DNA of 64,000 bases, taken from Shinella lacus. Lineage in GTDB: Bacteria > Pseudomonadota > Alphaproteobacteria > Rhizobiales > Rhizobiaceae. Where the stretch lies: positions 291,219 to 355,218 of the forward strand of contig NZ_WHSB02000007.1 of the NCBI RefSeq assembly GCF_010994755.1, written 5' to 3'. Each line of letters begins with the position of its first letter. The first letter of the stretch is position 1. This document shows, in pieces, positions 14,680-24,956 of this stretch. Position numbers and translations under genes: made by a program. The notes under the pieces are model-generated. The model was not told where the DNA came from and did no database searches. It saw only the letters and a list, made by a program, of their open reading frames with translations.

Positions 14680-17358
14680 TCAGGCCTTCTTCGCCTTGGC
14701 TGCGGTCTTGCTGGCCGCGGTCTTGCTGGCTGCGGTTTTGGGTTTCGCCTTCGCCTTCGGCTTTGCCGCCTTGGCGTCGTCGGATTTCGCTGCCTTCGTC
14801 GCCTTGGCCTTGCCGCCCTTGACAGGCGTCTTGCCGGCCTTTTCGGCGATCAGCACCAGCGCTTCCTCCATGGTCACGCTGTCGGCCGCCTTGCCCTTCG
14901 GCAGGGTGGCATTGACCTTGCCCCAGTTCACATAGGGGCCGTATTTGCCATCCCGCACGGTGATGGGGCCGCCATCCGGATGGTCGCCGAGCGTCTTCAG
15001 CGCGGCCGGCGTGCCGCGCGAGCGGCCGCCTGGACCCTTCGACGCCTTGTCGGCGATGACGGTGACGGCGCGGTTGAGGCCGACGGAGAACACGTCCTCG
15101 ACGGTTTCGAGATTGGCGTAGCCGCCATCATGCAACAGGAAGGGCCCGTAGCGACCGATGCCGGCGGAAATCATCTTGCCGGTTTCCGGATGCTGGCCGA
15201 TGTCGCGCGGCAGCGAGAGGAGTGCGAGCGCCTTCTCGTGGTCGATGCTCGCCGGCGTCCAGCCCTTGGGCAGGCTCGAACGCTTCGCCTCCTTGCCGTC
15301 GCCACGCTGCACATAGGGGCCGAAACGGCCGGATCGGAGCGTGATTTCCTCGCCGGTATGCGGGTCCTTGCCGAGGCTTTGCGGCTCGTTGGAGACGTTT
15401 GCCTCCGCATCCGAGCCGTTATCGGCGGAAAGCTGGCGGGTGAAATTGCATTCCGGATAGTTCGAGCAGCCGACGAAGGCGCCGAACTTGCCGAGCTTCA
15501 GCGAGAGTTTTCCGGTGCCGCAGACCTGGCAGATGCGCGGATCGCTGCCGTCCTCGCGCTTCGGGAAGACCAGCGGCGCCAGTTCCTCGTTCAGCGCATC
15601 GAGCACGTTGGTGACGCGCAGCTCCTTGGTGTCCTCGATCTGGGCGAAGAAGTCCTTCCAGAAATCGCGGAGGACCTGCTTCCAGTCGAGTTCGCCGGCC
15701 GAGATCTTGTCGAGCTTTTCTTCGAGATCCGCGGTGAAGTCATATTCGACATAGCGCGTGAAAAAGCTCTCGAGGAAGGCCGTGACGAGGCGGCCCTTGG
15801 TTTCCGGGATCAGCTTGCGCTTGTCGATGAGGATATATTCGCGGTCGCGCAGCGTCGCGAGTGTCGCGGCATAGGTGGACGGGCGGCCGATGCCGAGCTC
15901 TTCCATCTTCTTGATGAGCGAGGCTTCGGAGTAGCGCGGCGGCGGCTCGGTGAAGTGCTGGGTGGCGTTCACCTTCTGCTTGGCGACCGCCTCTTGGGCG
16001 TTGATCTCCGGCAGGCGGCCATCGTCGTCACCGTCGTCCGATTGCTCGCCGTCTTCCTTCTGGTCGGTATAGGCGGCGATGAAGCCGTCGAAGCGGATGA
16101 CGGAGCCGGTGGCGCGCAGGCCCGCCTTGCGGCCGCCATTGTCCGCCTCGATCTCGACCGTCGTGCGCTCGATTTCGGCCGATGCCATCTGGCTGGCGAT
16201 GCCGCGCTTCCAGACGAGGTCGTAGAGCCGGAGCTGGTCCGGATCGAGATAACGCTTCACCTGGTCCGGCGTGCGGTCGAAGGAGGTCGGGCGGATCGCC
16301 TCGTGGGCTTCCTGCGCATTCTTCGCCTTGGTGGAATAGAGGCGGGGCTTATCCGGCACGTAGCGCGCGCCGAACTGTTCTGCCACGGCCTGGCGCGCGG
16401 CATCGATCGCCTCGGGCGCCATCTGCACGCCGTCGGTACGCATATAGGTAATGAGACCGACGGTCTCGCCGCCGATATCGATGCCTTCATAGAGCTTCTG
16501 GGCAACCTGCATGGTGCGCGAGGCGGAGAAGCCGAGCTTCGAGGAGGCGGCCTGCTGCAGCGTGGAGGTCGTGAAGGGCGGCGAAGGGTTGCGCTTCATC
16601 GGCTTGGCTTCGACGCTCTCGACCCGGTAGGTCGCGCCTTCGAGCAGCGCCTTGAGGCGGTTCGCCTCTTCGCCATTGTTGATGGATTTCGCCTGAAGGC
16701 GCTTGCCTTCGGCCGAAGAGAGGCGGGCCTCGAACTCGTCGCCGCGCGGCGTCTTCAGCAGGGCCGAGAGATTCCAGTATTCTTCCGAGACGAAACGTTC
16801 GATCTCGGATTCCCGGTCGCAGACGAGGCGCAGCGCCACCGACTGCACGCGGCCGGCCGAGCGTGCGCCCGGCAGCTTGCGCCACAGCACCGGCGACAGG
16901 TTGAAGCCGACGAGATAATCGAGCGCACGGCGGGCGAGATAGGCATCCACCAGCGCGATGTCGATATCGCGCGGGTTGCGCATGGCTTCGAGCACGGCGG
17001 ACTTTGTAATGGCGTTGAAGACGACGCGCTGCACCGGCTTGTCGCCGAGAACGCGCTTCTTCTTCAGGACGTCGAGAACGTGCCAGGAGATCGCTTCCCC
17101 TTCGCGATCCGGGTCAGTCGCGAGAATGAGACCGTCGGAGGATTTCACCGCATCGGCGATGTCTTTCATACGCTTGGCGGAGGCGCTGTCCACTTCCCAG
17201 GTCATCTCGAAGTCTTCGTCCGGACGCACGGAGCCGTCCTTGGCCGGCAGGTCGCGTACATGGCCGAAGGAAGCGAGCACGGTGTAACCGGGGCCGAGAT
17301 ACTTGTTGATCGTCTTGGCTTTGGCAGGCGATTCCACAACTACAACATTCATCGTCAT
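14680..17358 (-). CDS. topA: DNA topoisomerase I
   Basis: An 892-residue type IA topoisomerase that relaxes negative supercoils. TOPRIM domain at the N-terminus (VVVVESPAKAKTINKYLG, ATDPDREGEAI), active-site Tyr305 in GLITYMRTDG, and one C4 zinc finger (CQVCGTGK to CSNYPEC, about residue 600). Three alphaproteobacterial C-terminal repeats follow, each with a GRFGPYV/GRYGPFL/GKYGPYV core. A Lys/Ala-rich tail binds DNA. The ATG at 17356-17358 was chosen; one two codons later is possible. Confidence 0.97.
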   Translation of the reverse strand: MTMNVVVVESPAKAKTINKYLGPGYTVLASFGHVRDLPAKDGSVRPDEDFEMTWEVDSASAKRMKDIADAVKSSDGLILATDPDREGEAISWHVLDVLKKKRVLGDKPVQRVVFNAITKSAVLEAMRNPRDIDIALVDAYLARRALDYLVGFNLSPVLWRKLPGARSAGRVQSVALRLVCDRESEIERFVSEEYWNLSALLKTPRGDEFEARLSSAEGKRLQAKSINNGEEANRLKALLEGATYRVESVEAKPMKRNPSPPFTTSTLQQAASSKLGFSASRTMQVAQKLYEGIDIGGETVGLITYMRTDGVQMAPEAIDAARQAVAEQFGARYVPDKPRLYSTKAKNAQEAHEAIRPTSFDRTPDQVKRYLDPDQLRLYDLVWKRGIASQMASAEIERTTVEIEADNGGRKAGLRATGSVIRFDGFIAAYTDQKEDGEQSDDGDDDGRLPEINAQEAVAKQKVNATQHFTEPPPRYSEASLIKKMEELGIGRPSTYAATLATLRDREYILIDKRKLIPETKGRLVTAFLESFFTRYVEYDFTADLEEKLDKISAGELDWKQVLRDFWKDFFAQIEDTKELRVTNVLDALNEELAPLVFPKREDGSDPRICQVCGTGKLSLKLGKFGAFVGCSNYPECNFTRQLSADNGSDAEANVSNEPQSLGKDPHTGEEITLRSGRFGPYVQRGDGKEAKRSSLPKGWTPASIDHEKALALLSLPRDIGQHPETGKMISAGIGRYGPFLLHDGGYANLETVEDVFSVGLNRAVTVIADKASKGPGGRSRGTPAALKTLGDHPDGGPITVRDGKYGPYVNWGKVNATLPKGKAADSVTMEEALVLIAEKAGKTPVKGGKAKATKAAKSDDAKAAKPKAKAKPKTAASKTAASKTAAKAKKA

Positions 17359-17612
17359 TTTTCTCTGAGTACCGGGTGCCGCGCGGTTGGGTGCCGGCGA
17401 AACGGGCGCAATGCGCCGGAAAGTCGTGTCTCGACATGAACAGACAAAGCGTTCCGGTCAAGAGGTAGGGGTGAAATAAGTGGGATGCAACGCGATGCAA
17501 CCGATGCGCGATCAATCAATTCTTGCAATTATAAATAATCGTTGTATCGTTTCCTAGGCATAGGAATTACAACCTAGCGGTGATTCTGAATCATTGGCAC
17601 AACGGATAAGCC

Positions 17613-17867
17613 ATGAACTCGAAACCTTCAAAGCCCGCTCTCCCACCTCACACGGCAGAGGAGAACATCGCTTACACCCGCCAGATGCTGGCCGAGTTAC
17701 GGACCGTCGCGAACAATGAAGGCGCGGATATGCTGCGCTATTTCATCGAGATGGCCTATGTGGAGGCGGGAGACATCCTGGCCGGCATACGGCCGCTGTC
17801 ACTCCGGGGTCAGCGAGACCCCGCCATTGCCATGCCGCTGAAGCCGGCCGGCAAGGTCAAGTTCTAG
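17613..17867 (+). CDS. Small conserved hypothetical protein
   Basis: An 84-residue soluble protein; the core TRQMLAELRTVANNEGADM and LRYFIEMAYVEAGDILAG looks like a real helical domain, and I recall close relatives in other Rhizobiaceae (not checked). The last 69 bases overlap the end of convergent dprA, so part of its C-terminus is constrained by that gene. Function unknown. Confidence 0.7.
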   Translation: MNSKPSKPALPPHTAEENIAYTRQMLAELRTVANNEGADMLRYFIEMAYVEAGDILAGIRPLSLRGQRDPAIAMPLKPAGKVKF

Positions 17868-18950
17868 GAGCACGAGGTAGACGGTCGCAGCCGCGATGCC
17901 GGTATGGCGGATGACCTCGTCGATCTCGGCCGGCACCTGGCTCAGCGCTTCCGCGATCCGTTCGCGCTCGCCGTCGCTTGGTGGCAGGCGAAGTGCTGGC
18001 GGCGTGTCCTCCGGCGGCTCACCGGCATGCGGTCGCGGGGTGAAGAGGTCGGGTTCCGAGAGGGGCCGCAGGCTTTCCAGCACGTCGTCGGCCGTCGTCG
18101 TGATCGTCGCGCCGTCCTTCAGAAGGCCGTTCGTGCCCTCGCAGCGCATGTCGAGCGGCGAGCCCGGCACCGCAAAGACCAGCCGGCCGAAATCCGCGGC
18201 GTTGCGCGCGGTGATCAGCGAGCCGGAGCGCACCGCCGCTTCCACCACCACCAGCCCAAGCGCCATGCCGGCGATCAGCCGGTTGCGGCGCGGGAAGTCG
18301 CGTGCGCGGGGCTCCCAGCCGAAGGGCATTTCGCTGATGGCAAGGCCTTGCCCATCGGTCATTTCGCCGAGCAGGCCGATATTTTCCGGCGGATAGGGCT
18401 TGTCGAGCCCGCCGGCCATGGCGGCGATCGTGCCGGTGTCGAGGCTCGCGCGGTGGGCGGCCGTATCGATGCCGCGCGCGAGACCCGAGACGATGGAATA
18501 GCCGGCCCGCCCGATCTCGCGCGCCAGCAGGCCGGCGAATTTCATGCCGGAAATCGAGGCGTTGCGCGCGCCGACGATGCCGACGGCCGGTGCGGACGCG
18601 ACGTTCAGGTTGCCCTTTACGGCAAGGAGCGGCGGGGCGCCGACGATCTGGCGCAGCAGCGGCGGATAATCCGGCTCGCCGATGCCGACGAAGGTGGCGC
18701 CATGCCTGTCGGCGAGGTCCAGCTCGCGCTCAGCCTCGGCCTGGCTCGCGACGCGGATCACGCGCGACGCGCCGCCGCGGCGGGAGAGTTCGGGCAGCAT
18801 CTCCAGAGCGGTCTCGGCGCTGCCGAAATGGTTGATGAGTTCGCGAAAGGTGACCGGCCCGACATTGTCGCTGCGGATGAGGCGCAGCCAGGCGATCCTC
18901 TGTCTTTCCGTCAGCGCAATTCCCCGTGTCCTTGCGCTGCGGTCGTGCAT
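17799..18950 (-). CDS. dprA: DNA-processing protein DprA
   Basis: A 383-residue single-strand-DNA-binding protein that loads RecA onto incoming DNA in transformation. The Rossmann-like core shows VGIVGARNASISGMKFA and YSIVSGLARGIDTAAHRASL, then FPRRNRLIAGMALGLVVVEA. The N-terminus has a helical SAM-like region (WLRLIRSDNVGPVTFRELINHFGS) and the C-terminus a winged-helix DML1-like domain (IDEVIRHTGIAAATVYLVLLELDLAGRL as described, residues about 340-370). The ATG at 18950 was chosen; it starts directly after plsY ends. Confidence 0.94.
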   Translation of the reverse strand: MHDRSARTRGIALTERQRIAWLRLIRSDNVGPVTFRELINHFGSAETALEMLPELSRRGGASRVIRVASQAEAERELDLADRHGATFVGIGEPDYPPLLRQIVGAPPLLAVKGNLNVASAPAVGIVGARNASISGMKFAGLLAREIGRAGYSIVSGLARGIDTAAHRASLDTGTIAAMAGGLDKPYPPENIGLLGEMTDGQGLAISEMPFGWEPRARDFPRRNRLIAGMALGLVVVEAAVRSGSLITARNAADFGRLVFAVPGSPLDMRCEGTNGLLKDGATITTTADDVLESLRPLSEPDLFTPRPHAGEPPEDTPPALRLPPSDGERERIAEALSQVPAEIDEVIRHTGIAAATVYLVLLELDLAGRLQRHGNGGVSLTPE

Positions 18951-18952
18951 GG

Positions 18953-19567
18953 CTATCCCTTGCTGCCGATCTTGCTTTCGGTGCCGCTCATCAGGCGGCT
19001 GATATTGGCCCGGTGTTTCCACCATGTGATAATGGTGAGCACGAGAAAGAGCAGCGCCACCTTCTCGTGACCGAGAAACCACAATACAACCGGAGATACC
19101 GCAGTTGCAACTAGGGCTGAAAGCGAAGAATAGCGCGTGAGATAGGCAAGGCCGATCCACACGGCTGCGAAGACGGCGAGCATGACCGGCACGAGGCCGA
19201 GCAGGAGGCCGACATAGGTCGCGACGCCCTTGCCGCCCTTGAAGCCGAGCCAGACGGGAAAGAGATGGCCGAGGAAGGCGGCAAAGCCCGCGGCAATGCC
19301 GGCGTCCAGTCCCCAGCGCGAGGCGATGGCGGCCGCCGCCGTGCCTTTCAGCGCGTCGAGCAACAGGGTCGCGGCGGCGAGCTTCTTGTTGCCGGTGCGC
19401 AGCACGTTGGTCGCGCCGATATTGCCGGAACCGATCTGGCGCACGTCGCCCAGCCCCGCCATGCGGGTCAGGATCAGGCCGAACGGAATGGAGCCGAGAA
19501 GATAGCCGAAGGCCAGCGCGGCAAGCGTCGGCAGGGCGCCGAGCTGCCAGGTAAAGATGTCGGACAC
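18953..19567 (-). CDS. plsY: Glycerol-3-phosphate acyltransferase PlsY
   Basis: A 204-residue inner-membrane enzyme that transfers acyl from acyl-phosphate to glycerol-3-phosphate, the first step of phospholipid synthesis. The three PlsY motifs are present: [24 protein letters not shown], and [18 protein letters not shown]. About five transmembrane segments. Starts with GTG (codon at 19565-19567). dprA begins 2 bp after its stop, a common plsY-dprA pairing. Confidence 0.95.
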   Translation of the reverse strand: MSDIFTWQLGALPTLAALAFGYLLGSIPFGLILTRMAGLGDVRQIGSGNIGATNVLRTGNKKLAAATLLLDALKGTAAAAIASRWGLDAGIAAGFAAFLGHLFPVWLGFKGGKGVATYVGLLLGLVPVMLAVFAAVWIGLAYLTRYSSLSALVATAVSPVVLWFLGHEKVALLFLVLTIITWWKHRANISRLMSGTESKIGSKG

Positions 19568-19644
19568 GTCAGTTTTCCCCCGAAACCATGCCTTGATATG
19601 CCGCCGCCGGAATCGTCCCTTCCGGCGGGCGAGGGGGCAGACGC

Positions 19645-20937
19645 CTAAGCCAGCGAATGCACCCGTTTGCCGGCAACATAGGTGCTAACCGCGCGCCCCG
19701 TAAAGCGGGCATCTTCGAAAGGCGTGTTCTTCGAGCGCGAGACGAAGGTGTCCTTGGTGGCAAGCCATGGTTCGTCCGGGTCGATCAGCACGATATCGGC
19801 GCGCGCGCCCGGTGCCAGCGTACCGGCATCGAGGCCGAAGATTTTTGCCGGGCGCGTCGAGAGCGCATCGATGAGGCGCATCAGCGGGACTTCGCCGCTG
19901 TGATGCAGCCGCAGCGCCGCCGCCAGCATGGTTTCGAGCCCGATCGCGCCATCCGCCGCATCGGCAAAGGGCAGGCGCTTGGTGTCGACGTCCTGGGGAT
20001 CATGCGCCGAGACGATGATGTCGACCTCGCCCCGGGCAAGCGCATCGACCATGGCCTTGCGGTCGTCTTCGCCGCGCAGCGGCGGCGACAGCTTGAAGAA
20101 GGTGCGGTATTCGCCGATGTCGTTTTCGTTCAGCGTCAGATGGTTGATCGAGATGCCGCAGGTGACGTTCGCGCCGCGCTCGCGGGCGATCTTCACGGCT
20201 TCCGCCGATTCCGGCACCGAGATCTGCGCGGCATGGTAGGCGCCGCGGGTGAGGCCGGCGATGCGCAGGTCCCGTTCGAGCGGGATCAGTTCCGCCTCGC
20301 GCGGGCTTCCCGAAAGGCCGAGCCAGCTTGCCAGCAGCCCCTCGTTCATCACGCCACCGGCACCGAGATACTTGTCGCGGGTTTCGAGCGCGATGACGCC
20401 GCCGAACTCGCGGGCATAGGTCATGGCGCGGCGCAGCACCTGCGCATTGTGCATCGGGTTGCGGCCATTGGTGAAGGCGACGGCACCGGCGGCCTGGAGC
20501 AGGCCGAACTCGGTCATCTCCTCGCCCTTCAGCCCCTTGGTGAGGGCCGCGGCCGGATGGATGTTGACGATCGCCTTGTCGCGGGCGTTCTTCAGCACGA
20601 ATTCGACCAGCGCGATGTCGTCGATCACCGGATCGGTGTCGGGCATGGTGATGAAGGTCGTCACACCGCCTGCGGCTGCCGCGCGCGACGCGGATTCGAT
20701 CGTCTCGCGGTGTTCGCCACCCGGCTCGCCGACGAAGACGCGGGCATCGACCAGGCCGGGAGCGGCGATCAGGCCCTTGCCGTCGACGATCTCGGCACCG
20801 TCCGGCGCGCCCTGGTTCTGTGCGCCGCTGCCGATCCCGGCAATCTTGCCGTTCACGATGACGATCGAGCCGTTTTCGTCGACGTTGCGCGAGGGGTCCA
20901 GGATGTGGACGTTCTTGAGGACGGTCGTGCGGCTCAT
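19645..20937 (-). CDS. pyrC: Dihydroorotase-like protein, probably non-catalytic (PyrC'/PyrX)
   Basis: A 430-residue amidohydrolase-fold protein next to pyrB. Active type I dihydroorotases carry GLVDxHVHxREPG; here it reads [13 protein letters not shown], so both metal-binding histidines are gone. The later carboxylysine and His positions are also changed ([15 protein letters not shown]), while NHLTL and SAHDPQD survive in altered form. In other bacteria such inactive PyrC' proteins form the dodecameric scaffold that makes PyrB active (family knowledge). The ATG overlaps the pyrB stop (ATGA). The true dihydroorotase should be elsewhere in the genome. Confidence 0.9.
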   Translation of the reverse strand: MSRTTVLKNVHILDPSRNVDENGSIVIVNGKIAGIGSGAQNQGAPDGAEIVDGKGLIAAPGLVDARVFVGEPGGEHRETIESASRAAAAGGVTTFITMPDTDPVIDDIALVEFVLKNARDKAIVNIHPAAALTKGLKGEEMTEFGLLQAAGAVAFTNGRNPMHNAQVLRRAMTYAREFGGVIALETRDKYLGAGGVMNEGLLASWLGLSGSPREAELIPLERDLRIAGLTRGAYHAAQISVPESAEAVKIARERGANVTCGISINHLTLNENDIGEYRTFFKLSPPLRGEDDRKAMVDALARGEVDIIVSAHDPQDVDTKRLPFADAADGAIGLETMLAAALRLHHSGEVPLMRLIDALSTRPAKIFGLDAGTLAPGARADIVLIDPDEPWLATKDTFVSRSKNTPFEDARFTGRAVSTYVAGKRVHSLA

Positions 20938-21875
20938 GCGCGGGGTCCCTGGTTCTGCGAAAGAAGAAGCGTTTCCATCACGGCCATGCGCACGGCGACG
21001 CCCATCTCGACCTGCTGTTCGATGACGCTCTGCGGCCCGTCGGCAATCTCCGAGGCGATCTCGACGCCGCGGTTCATCGGGCCGGGATGCATGACGAGAG
21101 CATCCTCCTTCGCCGCCTTCAGCTTTTCCGCGTCGAGCCCGTAATAATGGAAATATTCGCGCACCGACGGCACGAAGGCGCCGGACATGCGCTCGCGCTG
21201 CAGGCGCAGCATCATCACGACATCCGCATCCTTCAGGCCCTCCGCCATGGAATGGTAGACCTCGGCGCCCATGTCGGCGATGCCCGAAGGCAGCAGCGTT
21301 GCGGGGGCGACGACGCGCACGCGCGCGCCCATGGCGTTGAGCAGCAGGATGTTCGAGCGGGCGACACGCGAATGCAGCACGTCGCCGCAGATCGCCACGA
21401 TGATGCGCGAGAGCTTGCCCTTGGCGCGGCGGATGGTCAGCGCGTCGAGCAGCGCCTGTGTCGGGTGCTCGTGCTGGCCGTCGCCGGCATTGACCACCGC
21501 GCAGGAGACTTTTTGCGCCAGAAGCGCTGCGGCACCGGCGGAGGAGTGGCGCACCACCAGCACATCCGGATGCATGGCGTTCAGCGTCATCGCCGTGTCG
21601 ATCAGCGTTTCGCCTTTTTTCACCGATGAATTGCCGACGGACATGTTCATCACGTCGGCGCCGAGGCGTTTTCCGGCAAGCTCGAAGGAGGATTGCGTGC
21701 GCGTGGAGGCTTCGAAGAACAGGTTGATCTGCGTCAGGCCGCGCAGCGTCGACGTTTTCTTCTCCCGCTGCCGGGAGATTTTGACCGCCTCGTCGGCGCG
21801 GTCGAGCAGCAGGGTGATGTCCCGCTCGGTCAAACCCTTGATGCCGAGAAGGTGGCGATGCGGAAAGAAGTCCAT
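20934..21875 (-). CDS. pyrB: Aspartate carbamoyltransferase catalytic subunit
   Basis: A 313-residue enzyme joining carbamoyl phosphate and aspartate in de novo pyrimidine synthesis. Signatures: [13 protein letters not shown] (carbamoyl-phosphate loop, residues 54-65), [12 protein letters not shown], and [11 protein letters not shown]. The ATG at 21873-21875 follows GGCGGAG. No pyrI regulatory gene is adjacent; instead the inactive PyrC' follows with a 4-bp overlap, as in Pseudomonas-type ATCase complexes. Confidence 0.96.
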   Translation of the reverse strand: MDFFPHRHLLGIKGLTERDITLLLDRADEAVKISRQREKKTSTLRGLTQINLFFEASTRTQSSFELAGKRLGADVMNMSVGNSSVKKGETLIDTAMTLNAMHPDVLVVRHSSAGAAALLAQKVSCAVVNAGDGQHEHPTQALLDALTIRRAKGKLSRIIVAICGDVLHSRVARSNILLLNAMGARVRVVAPATLLPSGIADMGAEVYHSMAEGLKDADVVMMLRLQRERMSGAFVPSVREYFHYYGLDAEKLKAAKEDALVMHPGPMNRGVEIASEIADGPQSVIEQQVEMGVAVRMAVMETLLLSQNQGPRA

Positions 21876-22046
21876 AAAACTCCGCCTCAACTGTCGTGGA
21901 TACGCGGGGTCTATAGAGTGTCGGTTCCGCCGCGGCAAGGCTGACAGCGGCGGCCGTCATGCATTCCCACGCTTTTGTGAGCGTCGAGGTGCCACAGGCC
22001 GCAACGCCCCGTTTCGCCCCGCCGCGACTTGGGCTAGAACCCGCTC

Positions 22047-23699
22047 ATGACTCGCGACACCCGCACCGAACAGAAATTCGCCGATCTCAACCAGCCATCG
22101 CTCTGGTCGGGCATCAATGCCTATCGTTCCGACCCGCTGCTGGTCGATGCTACGGACGCGATGCCGAAGGGCCTGCGCGACGAGTTCGACACGATCGGCC
22201 GCTACGTGACCTCGCCGGAAGCCCAGGAACTCGCGCGTATGGCGAACGAGAGCCCGCCGCAACTGCGCACGCACGGTCCGCGCGGCGAGCGACTGGATGT
22301 CGTCGATTTCCACCCGGCCTGGCACGCCCTGATGCGCCGCTCCATGGCGACGGGCCTGCATTCCTCGCTGTGGGAGAACGTGCCGGATGAGCAGGGCAGG
22401 GCGCACCGGGCGCGTGCCGTGCGCTTCTACCTGACGGCCCAGCTCGAATGCGGCCATCTCTGCCCGCTGACCATGACGAGCGCTTCGGTTGCCGCCCTTT
22501 CCACCTCGCCGCAGGTGCAGCGCGAATGGGGCCGGAAGATCCTGTCGCGGAAATACGATTCGACCAACAAGCCCGCCATGCAGAAGACCGCCGTCACCAT
22601 CGGCATGGGCATGACGGAAAAGCAGGGCGGCACGGATGTGCGCGCCAACACCTCGACCGCCGAACGCCTCGGCGAGGGCATCTACCGGCTGACGGGCCAC
22701 AAGTGGTTCATGTCCGCGCCGATGAGCGACGGTTTCGTGATGCTGGCACAGACCCGCGAGGGCGTCGGCTGCTTCCTCGTGCCGCGCCTGCTGGAGGATG
22801 GGTCCACCAACGGCCTGCGCTTCCAGCGCCTGAAGAACAAGATCGGCAACCGCTCGAATGCCTCCTCCGAGGTCGAGTTCTCCGAAACCTTCGGCTTCCT
22901 GCTCGGCACGCCCGATGCCGGCATCCGCACCATCCTCGACATGGTGACGCTGACGCGGCTCGACTGCGCGCTGGCCTCCTCCGGCATCATGCGTGCGTCG
23001 CTGGCCGAAGCTGTGCACCACACCCGCGGCCGCAACGCCTTCGGCAAGCCGCTCGTCGCCCAGCCGATCATGACGCGCGTGCTCGCCGACATGGCGCTCG
23101 ACGTCGCCGCCGCCACCGCGCTCTCGCTTCGCCTCGCGGAAGCCTTCGACAAGGCGCGCGACAGTGCCGAAGACGCCGCTTATGCCCGCATCATGACGCC
23201 GGTGACGAAATACTGGTGCTGCAAGATCGCGCCGGCGCTGATCTACGAGGCGATGGAATGCATCGGCGGCAGCGGCTATGTCGAGGAGCGCCCGATTGCC
23301 CGGCACTACCGCGAGGCGCCGGTCAACGCGATCTGGGAAGGCTCGGGTAATGTGATGGCGCTCGACCTGATGCGTGTCATCGGCCGGGGCAGGGACCTGT
23401 TCGAAATGCTCTTCGCCGGACTTGCCCGCGACCTCGGCTCGGCAGGCAAGAAGACGGTGGACGTATTGCGCGCAGCGCTGTCGCTCTGCGAACGCGACGA
23501 GGGTGCCGCTCGTATGCTCGTCGAGCAGCTGGCGCTCGCCTCGGCGGCGGCCGAACTCTACCGCGCCGGTGCCGGCCGCATCGCCGATGCCTTCCTCGAA
23601 ACGCGCCTCGCCTCCGGCTGGCGCTCGACCTACGGCATGCTCGATTCGCGCTTCGATTCGGCCTATATCGTCGACCTGCTCTATCCGCCGGCGAGGTAA
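22047..23699 (+). CDS. AidB-like acyl-CoA dehydrogenase family protein
   Basis: A 550-residue flavoprotein of the acyl-CoA dehydrogenase superfamily, AidB branch (E. coli AidB is about 541 residues). Visible signatures are GMGMTEKQGGTDVRANTS (FAD/substrate loop), FQRLKNKIGNRSNASSEVEF, and ECIGGSGYVEERPIARHYREA with NAIWEGSGNVMALDLMR. AidB is part of the E. coli adaptive response to alkylating agents; no Ada gene or box was seen here. Its last 19 bp overlap the end of the convergent transporter gene. Confidence 0.9.
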   Translation: MTRDTRTEQKFADLNQPSLWSGINAYRSDPLLVDATDAMPKGLRDEFDTIGRYVTSPEAQELARMANESPPQLRTHGPRGERLDVVDFHPAWHALMRRSMATGLHSSLWENVPDEQGRAHRARAVRFYLTAQLECGHLCPLTMTSASVAALSTSPQVQREWGRKILSRKYDSTNKPAMQKTAVTIGMGMTEKQGGTDVRANTSTAERLGEGIYRLTGHKWFMSAPMSDGFVMLAQTREGVGCFLVPRLLEDGSTNGLRFQRLKNKIGNRSNASSEVEFSETFGFLLGTPDAGIRTILDMVTLTRLDCALASSGIMRASLAEAVHHTRGRNAFGKPLVAQPIMTRVLADMALDVAAATALSLRLAEAFDKARDSAEDAAYARIMTPVTKYWCCKIAPALIYEAMECIGGSGYVEERPIARHYREAPVNAIWEGSGNVMALDLMRVIGRGRDLFEMLFAGLARDLGSAGKKTVDVLRAALSLCERDEGAARMLVEQLALASAAAELYRAGAGRIADAFLETRLASGWRSTYGMLDSRFDSAYIVDLLYPPAR

Positions 23700-24616
23700 G
23701 CCGTCGCCGCCAGCACCATGGGAATGGTGAAGAAGGACGCGATCGTCTGGAGCGTCGCGACGGCGGCGTAGAGCGGCGCGTCGCCACCCATCTGTTTTGC
23801 CAGCACATAGCCGTTCATCGCGGTGGGCACGCTGGCACCCATGGCGATGGTCAGCAGCGGCTCACCGCGCATGCCGAGCGCATAGGCGGCCCATGTCATC
23901 ACCAGCGGCATGAAGATCAGCTTCAGCACGACCGGCAGCATTGCCAATGGGCGCGGCCTCAGCGCATCGGCGAGCTTCAGCCCCGCACCGACCATGATGA
24001 GGCCGAGACTAAGCGAGGCGTCCGCAACCTGTTCCGCTGCCTGCATCAGCGGGTCGTAGATCCGGATTCCCGCAAGGTTGACGGCGACGCCGAGCACGGA
24101 GCCGATGATCATGGGATTGGTGACGATCTTGTGCAGGAAGGTTTTTAGGCTACGCGTGCCGCCGCCAAACCAGACGAGAATGCCGATATTGTAGAAATTG
24201 ATCGGGATGATGATCAGCGTCGCCACCAGCGCGACGAGCGCAAGGCTTTGCGGGCCGTAGAGCTTTTCGGCGATCGCCAGCGCGATGAAGGCATTCCAGC
24301 GCGTCGAGGTCTGGAAGATCGAGGTATAGGCCGGTCCCGAGACGTTCGCCGCGCGAAAGAGCGGCCAGCAAATGGCCAGAAGCAAGGCGATAAGCGTGAC
24401 CGAGCCGATCGAACCGAGCGCCACGCTGCCGGCGGCGATGCCGGAAAATTCCGCATTGGCGAGCGTCGTGAACAGCAGGCAGGGGAACAGCACGAAGAAG
24501 CCGAGCTGCTCGAGCCCGTTCCACATGTCGCGGTCGATCTGCCGCCAGCGCTTGAGCAGCACTCCCAGCACGACGAGCAGGAAGACGGGGAGGATGCTTT
24601 CGAAGATGGGGAGCAT
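23681..24616 (-). CDS. AEC family permease (auxin efflux carrier type)
   Basis: A 311-residue inner-membrane protein with about 10 helices, beginning MLPIFESILPVFLLVVLGVLL. It fits the AEC/YfdV-type permease family, including the broken-helix region DASLSLGLIMVGAGLKLA near residue 200. Substrate unknown; malate and other organic acids are known for relatives. Start at the ATG 24614-24616. Confidence 0.85.
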   Translation of the reverse strand: MLPIFESILPVFLLVVLGVLLKRWRQIDRDMWNGLEQLGFFVLFPCLLFTTLANAEFSGIAAGSVALGSIGSVTLIALLLAICWPLFRAANVSGPAYTSIFQTSTRWNAFIALAIAEKLYGPQSLALVALVATLIIIPINFYNIGILVWFGGGTRSLKTFLHKIVTNPMIIGSVLGVAVNLAGIRIYDPLMQAAEQVADASLSLGLIMVGAGLKLADALRPRPLAMLPVVLKLIFMPLVMTWAAYALGMRGEPLLTIAMGASVPTAMNGYVLAKQMGGDAPLYAAVATLQTIASFFTIPMVLAATAYLAGG

Positions 24617-24797
24617 GGAACCGGATCGGCAGAGGAATGATCTCCGCTCATTCCATGCCTTGGCGGGTCTGGCAAGGCACTCGCCCGCCGGCGGCCGTGT
24701 GGATATTAACCTTAATGAAGGGTTTACGTTGCGCGATCAGGGTTAACGGGTGAAGGTGGCGTTTACCTGGTGTTAACCATGTGAGCGAGTGCTGAGT

Positions 24798-24956
24798 ATG
24801 GCCAGAACGGCCCGGATTTCGGTCATGACGACCCTGTTTTGCTTCGTGGCGGTGGATATTGCCGTGCCGCTTCTCGTGCTTGTCGCGGGCGTGGCGGTGA
24901 GCGAGATCATCTTCGCGGCCGGCGACCTTCTCGTGATGAAGAGGAGGGCGGCATGA
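24798..24956 (+). CDS. Small hydrophobic protein upstream of the DUF6105-like gene
   Basis: A 52-residue reading frame, MARTARISVMTTLFCFVAVDI then PLLVLVAGVAVSEIIF and ending LLVMKRRAA. It predicts one or two membrane helices with a basic tail. Its TGA overlaps the next gene's ATG (ATGA), and the next gene's AGGAGG lies inside it, so coupling is likely. The ribosome site is weak. Function unknown. Confidence 0.5.
   Translation: MARTARISVMTTLFCFVAVDIAVPLLVLVAGVAVSEIIFAAGDLLVMKRRAA

Noticed and set aside
14209..17439. 1076-residue plus-strand open frame antisense to topA
   Set aside because: It is the shadow of topA and part of rnr; the translation is Arg/Gly/Ala/Leu-rich without any family motif, while the minus strand encodes complete enzymes.
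19645..21960. Single 771-residue minus-strand frame covering pyrC' and pyrB
   Set aside because: Only the last 430 residues are PyrC-like; the N-terminal part is an out-of-frame reading of pyrB. The pyrB stop and pyrC' start overlap as ATGA.
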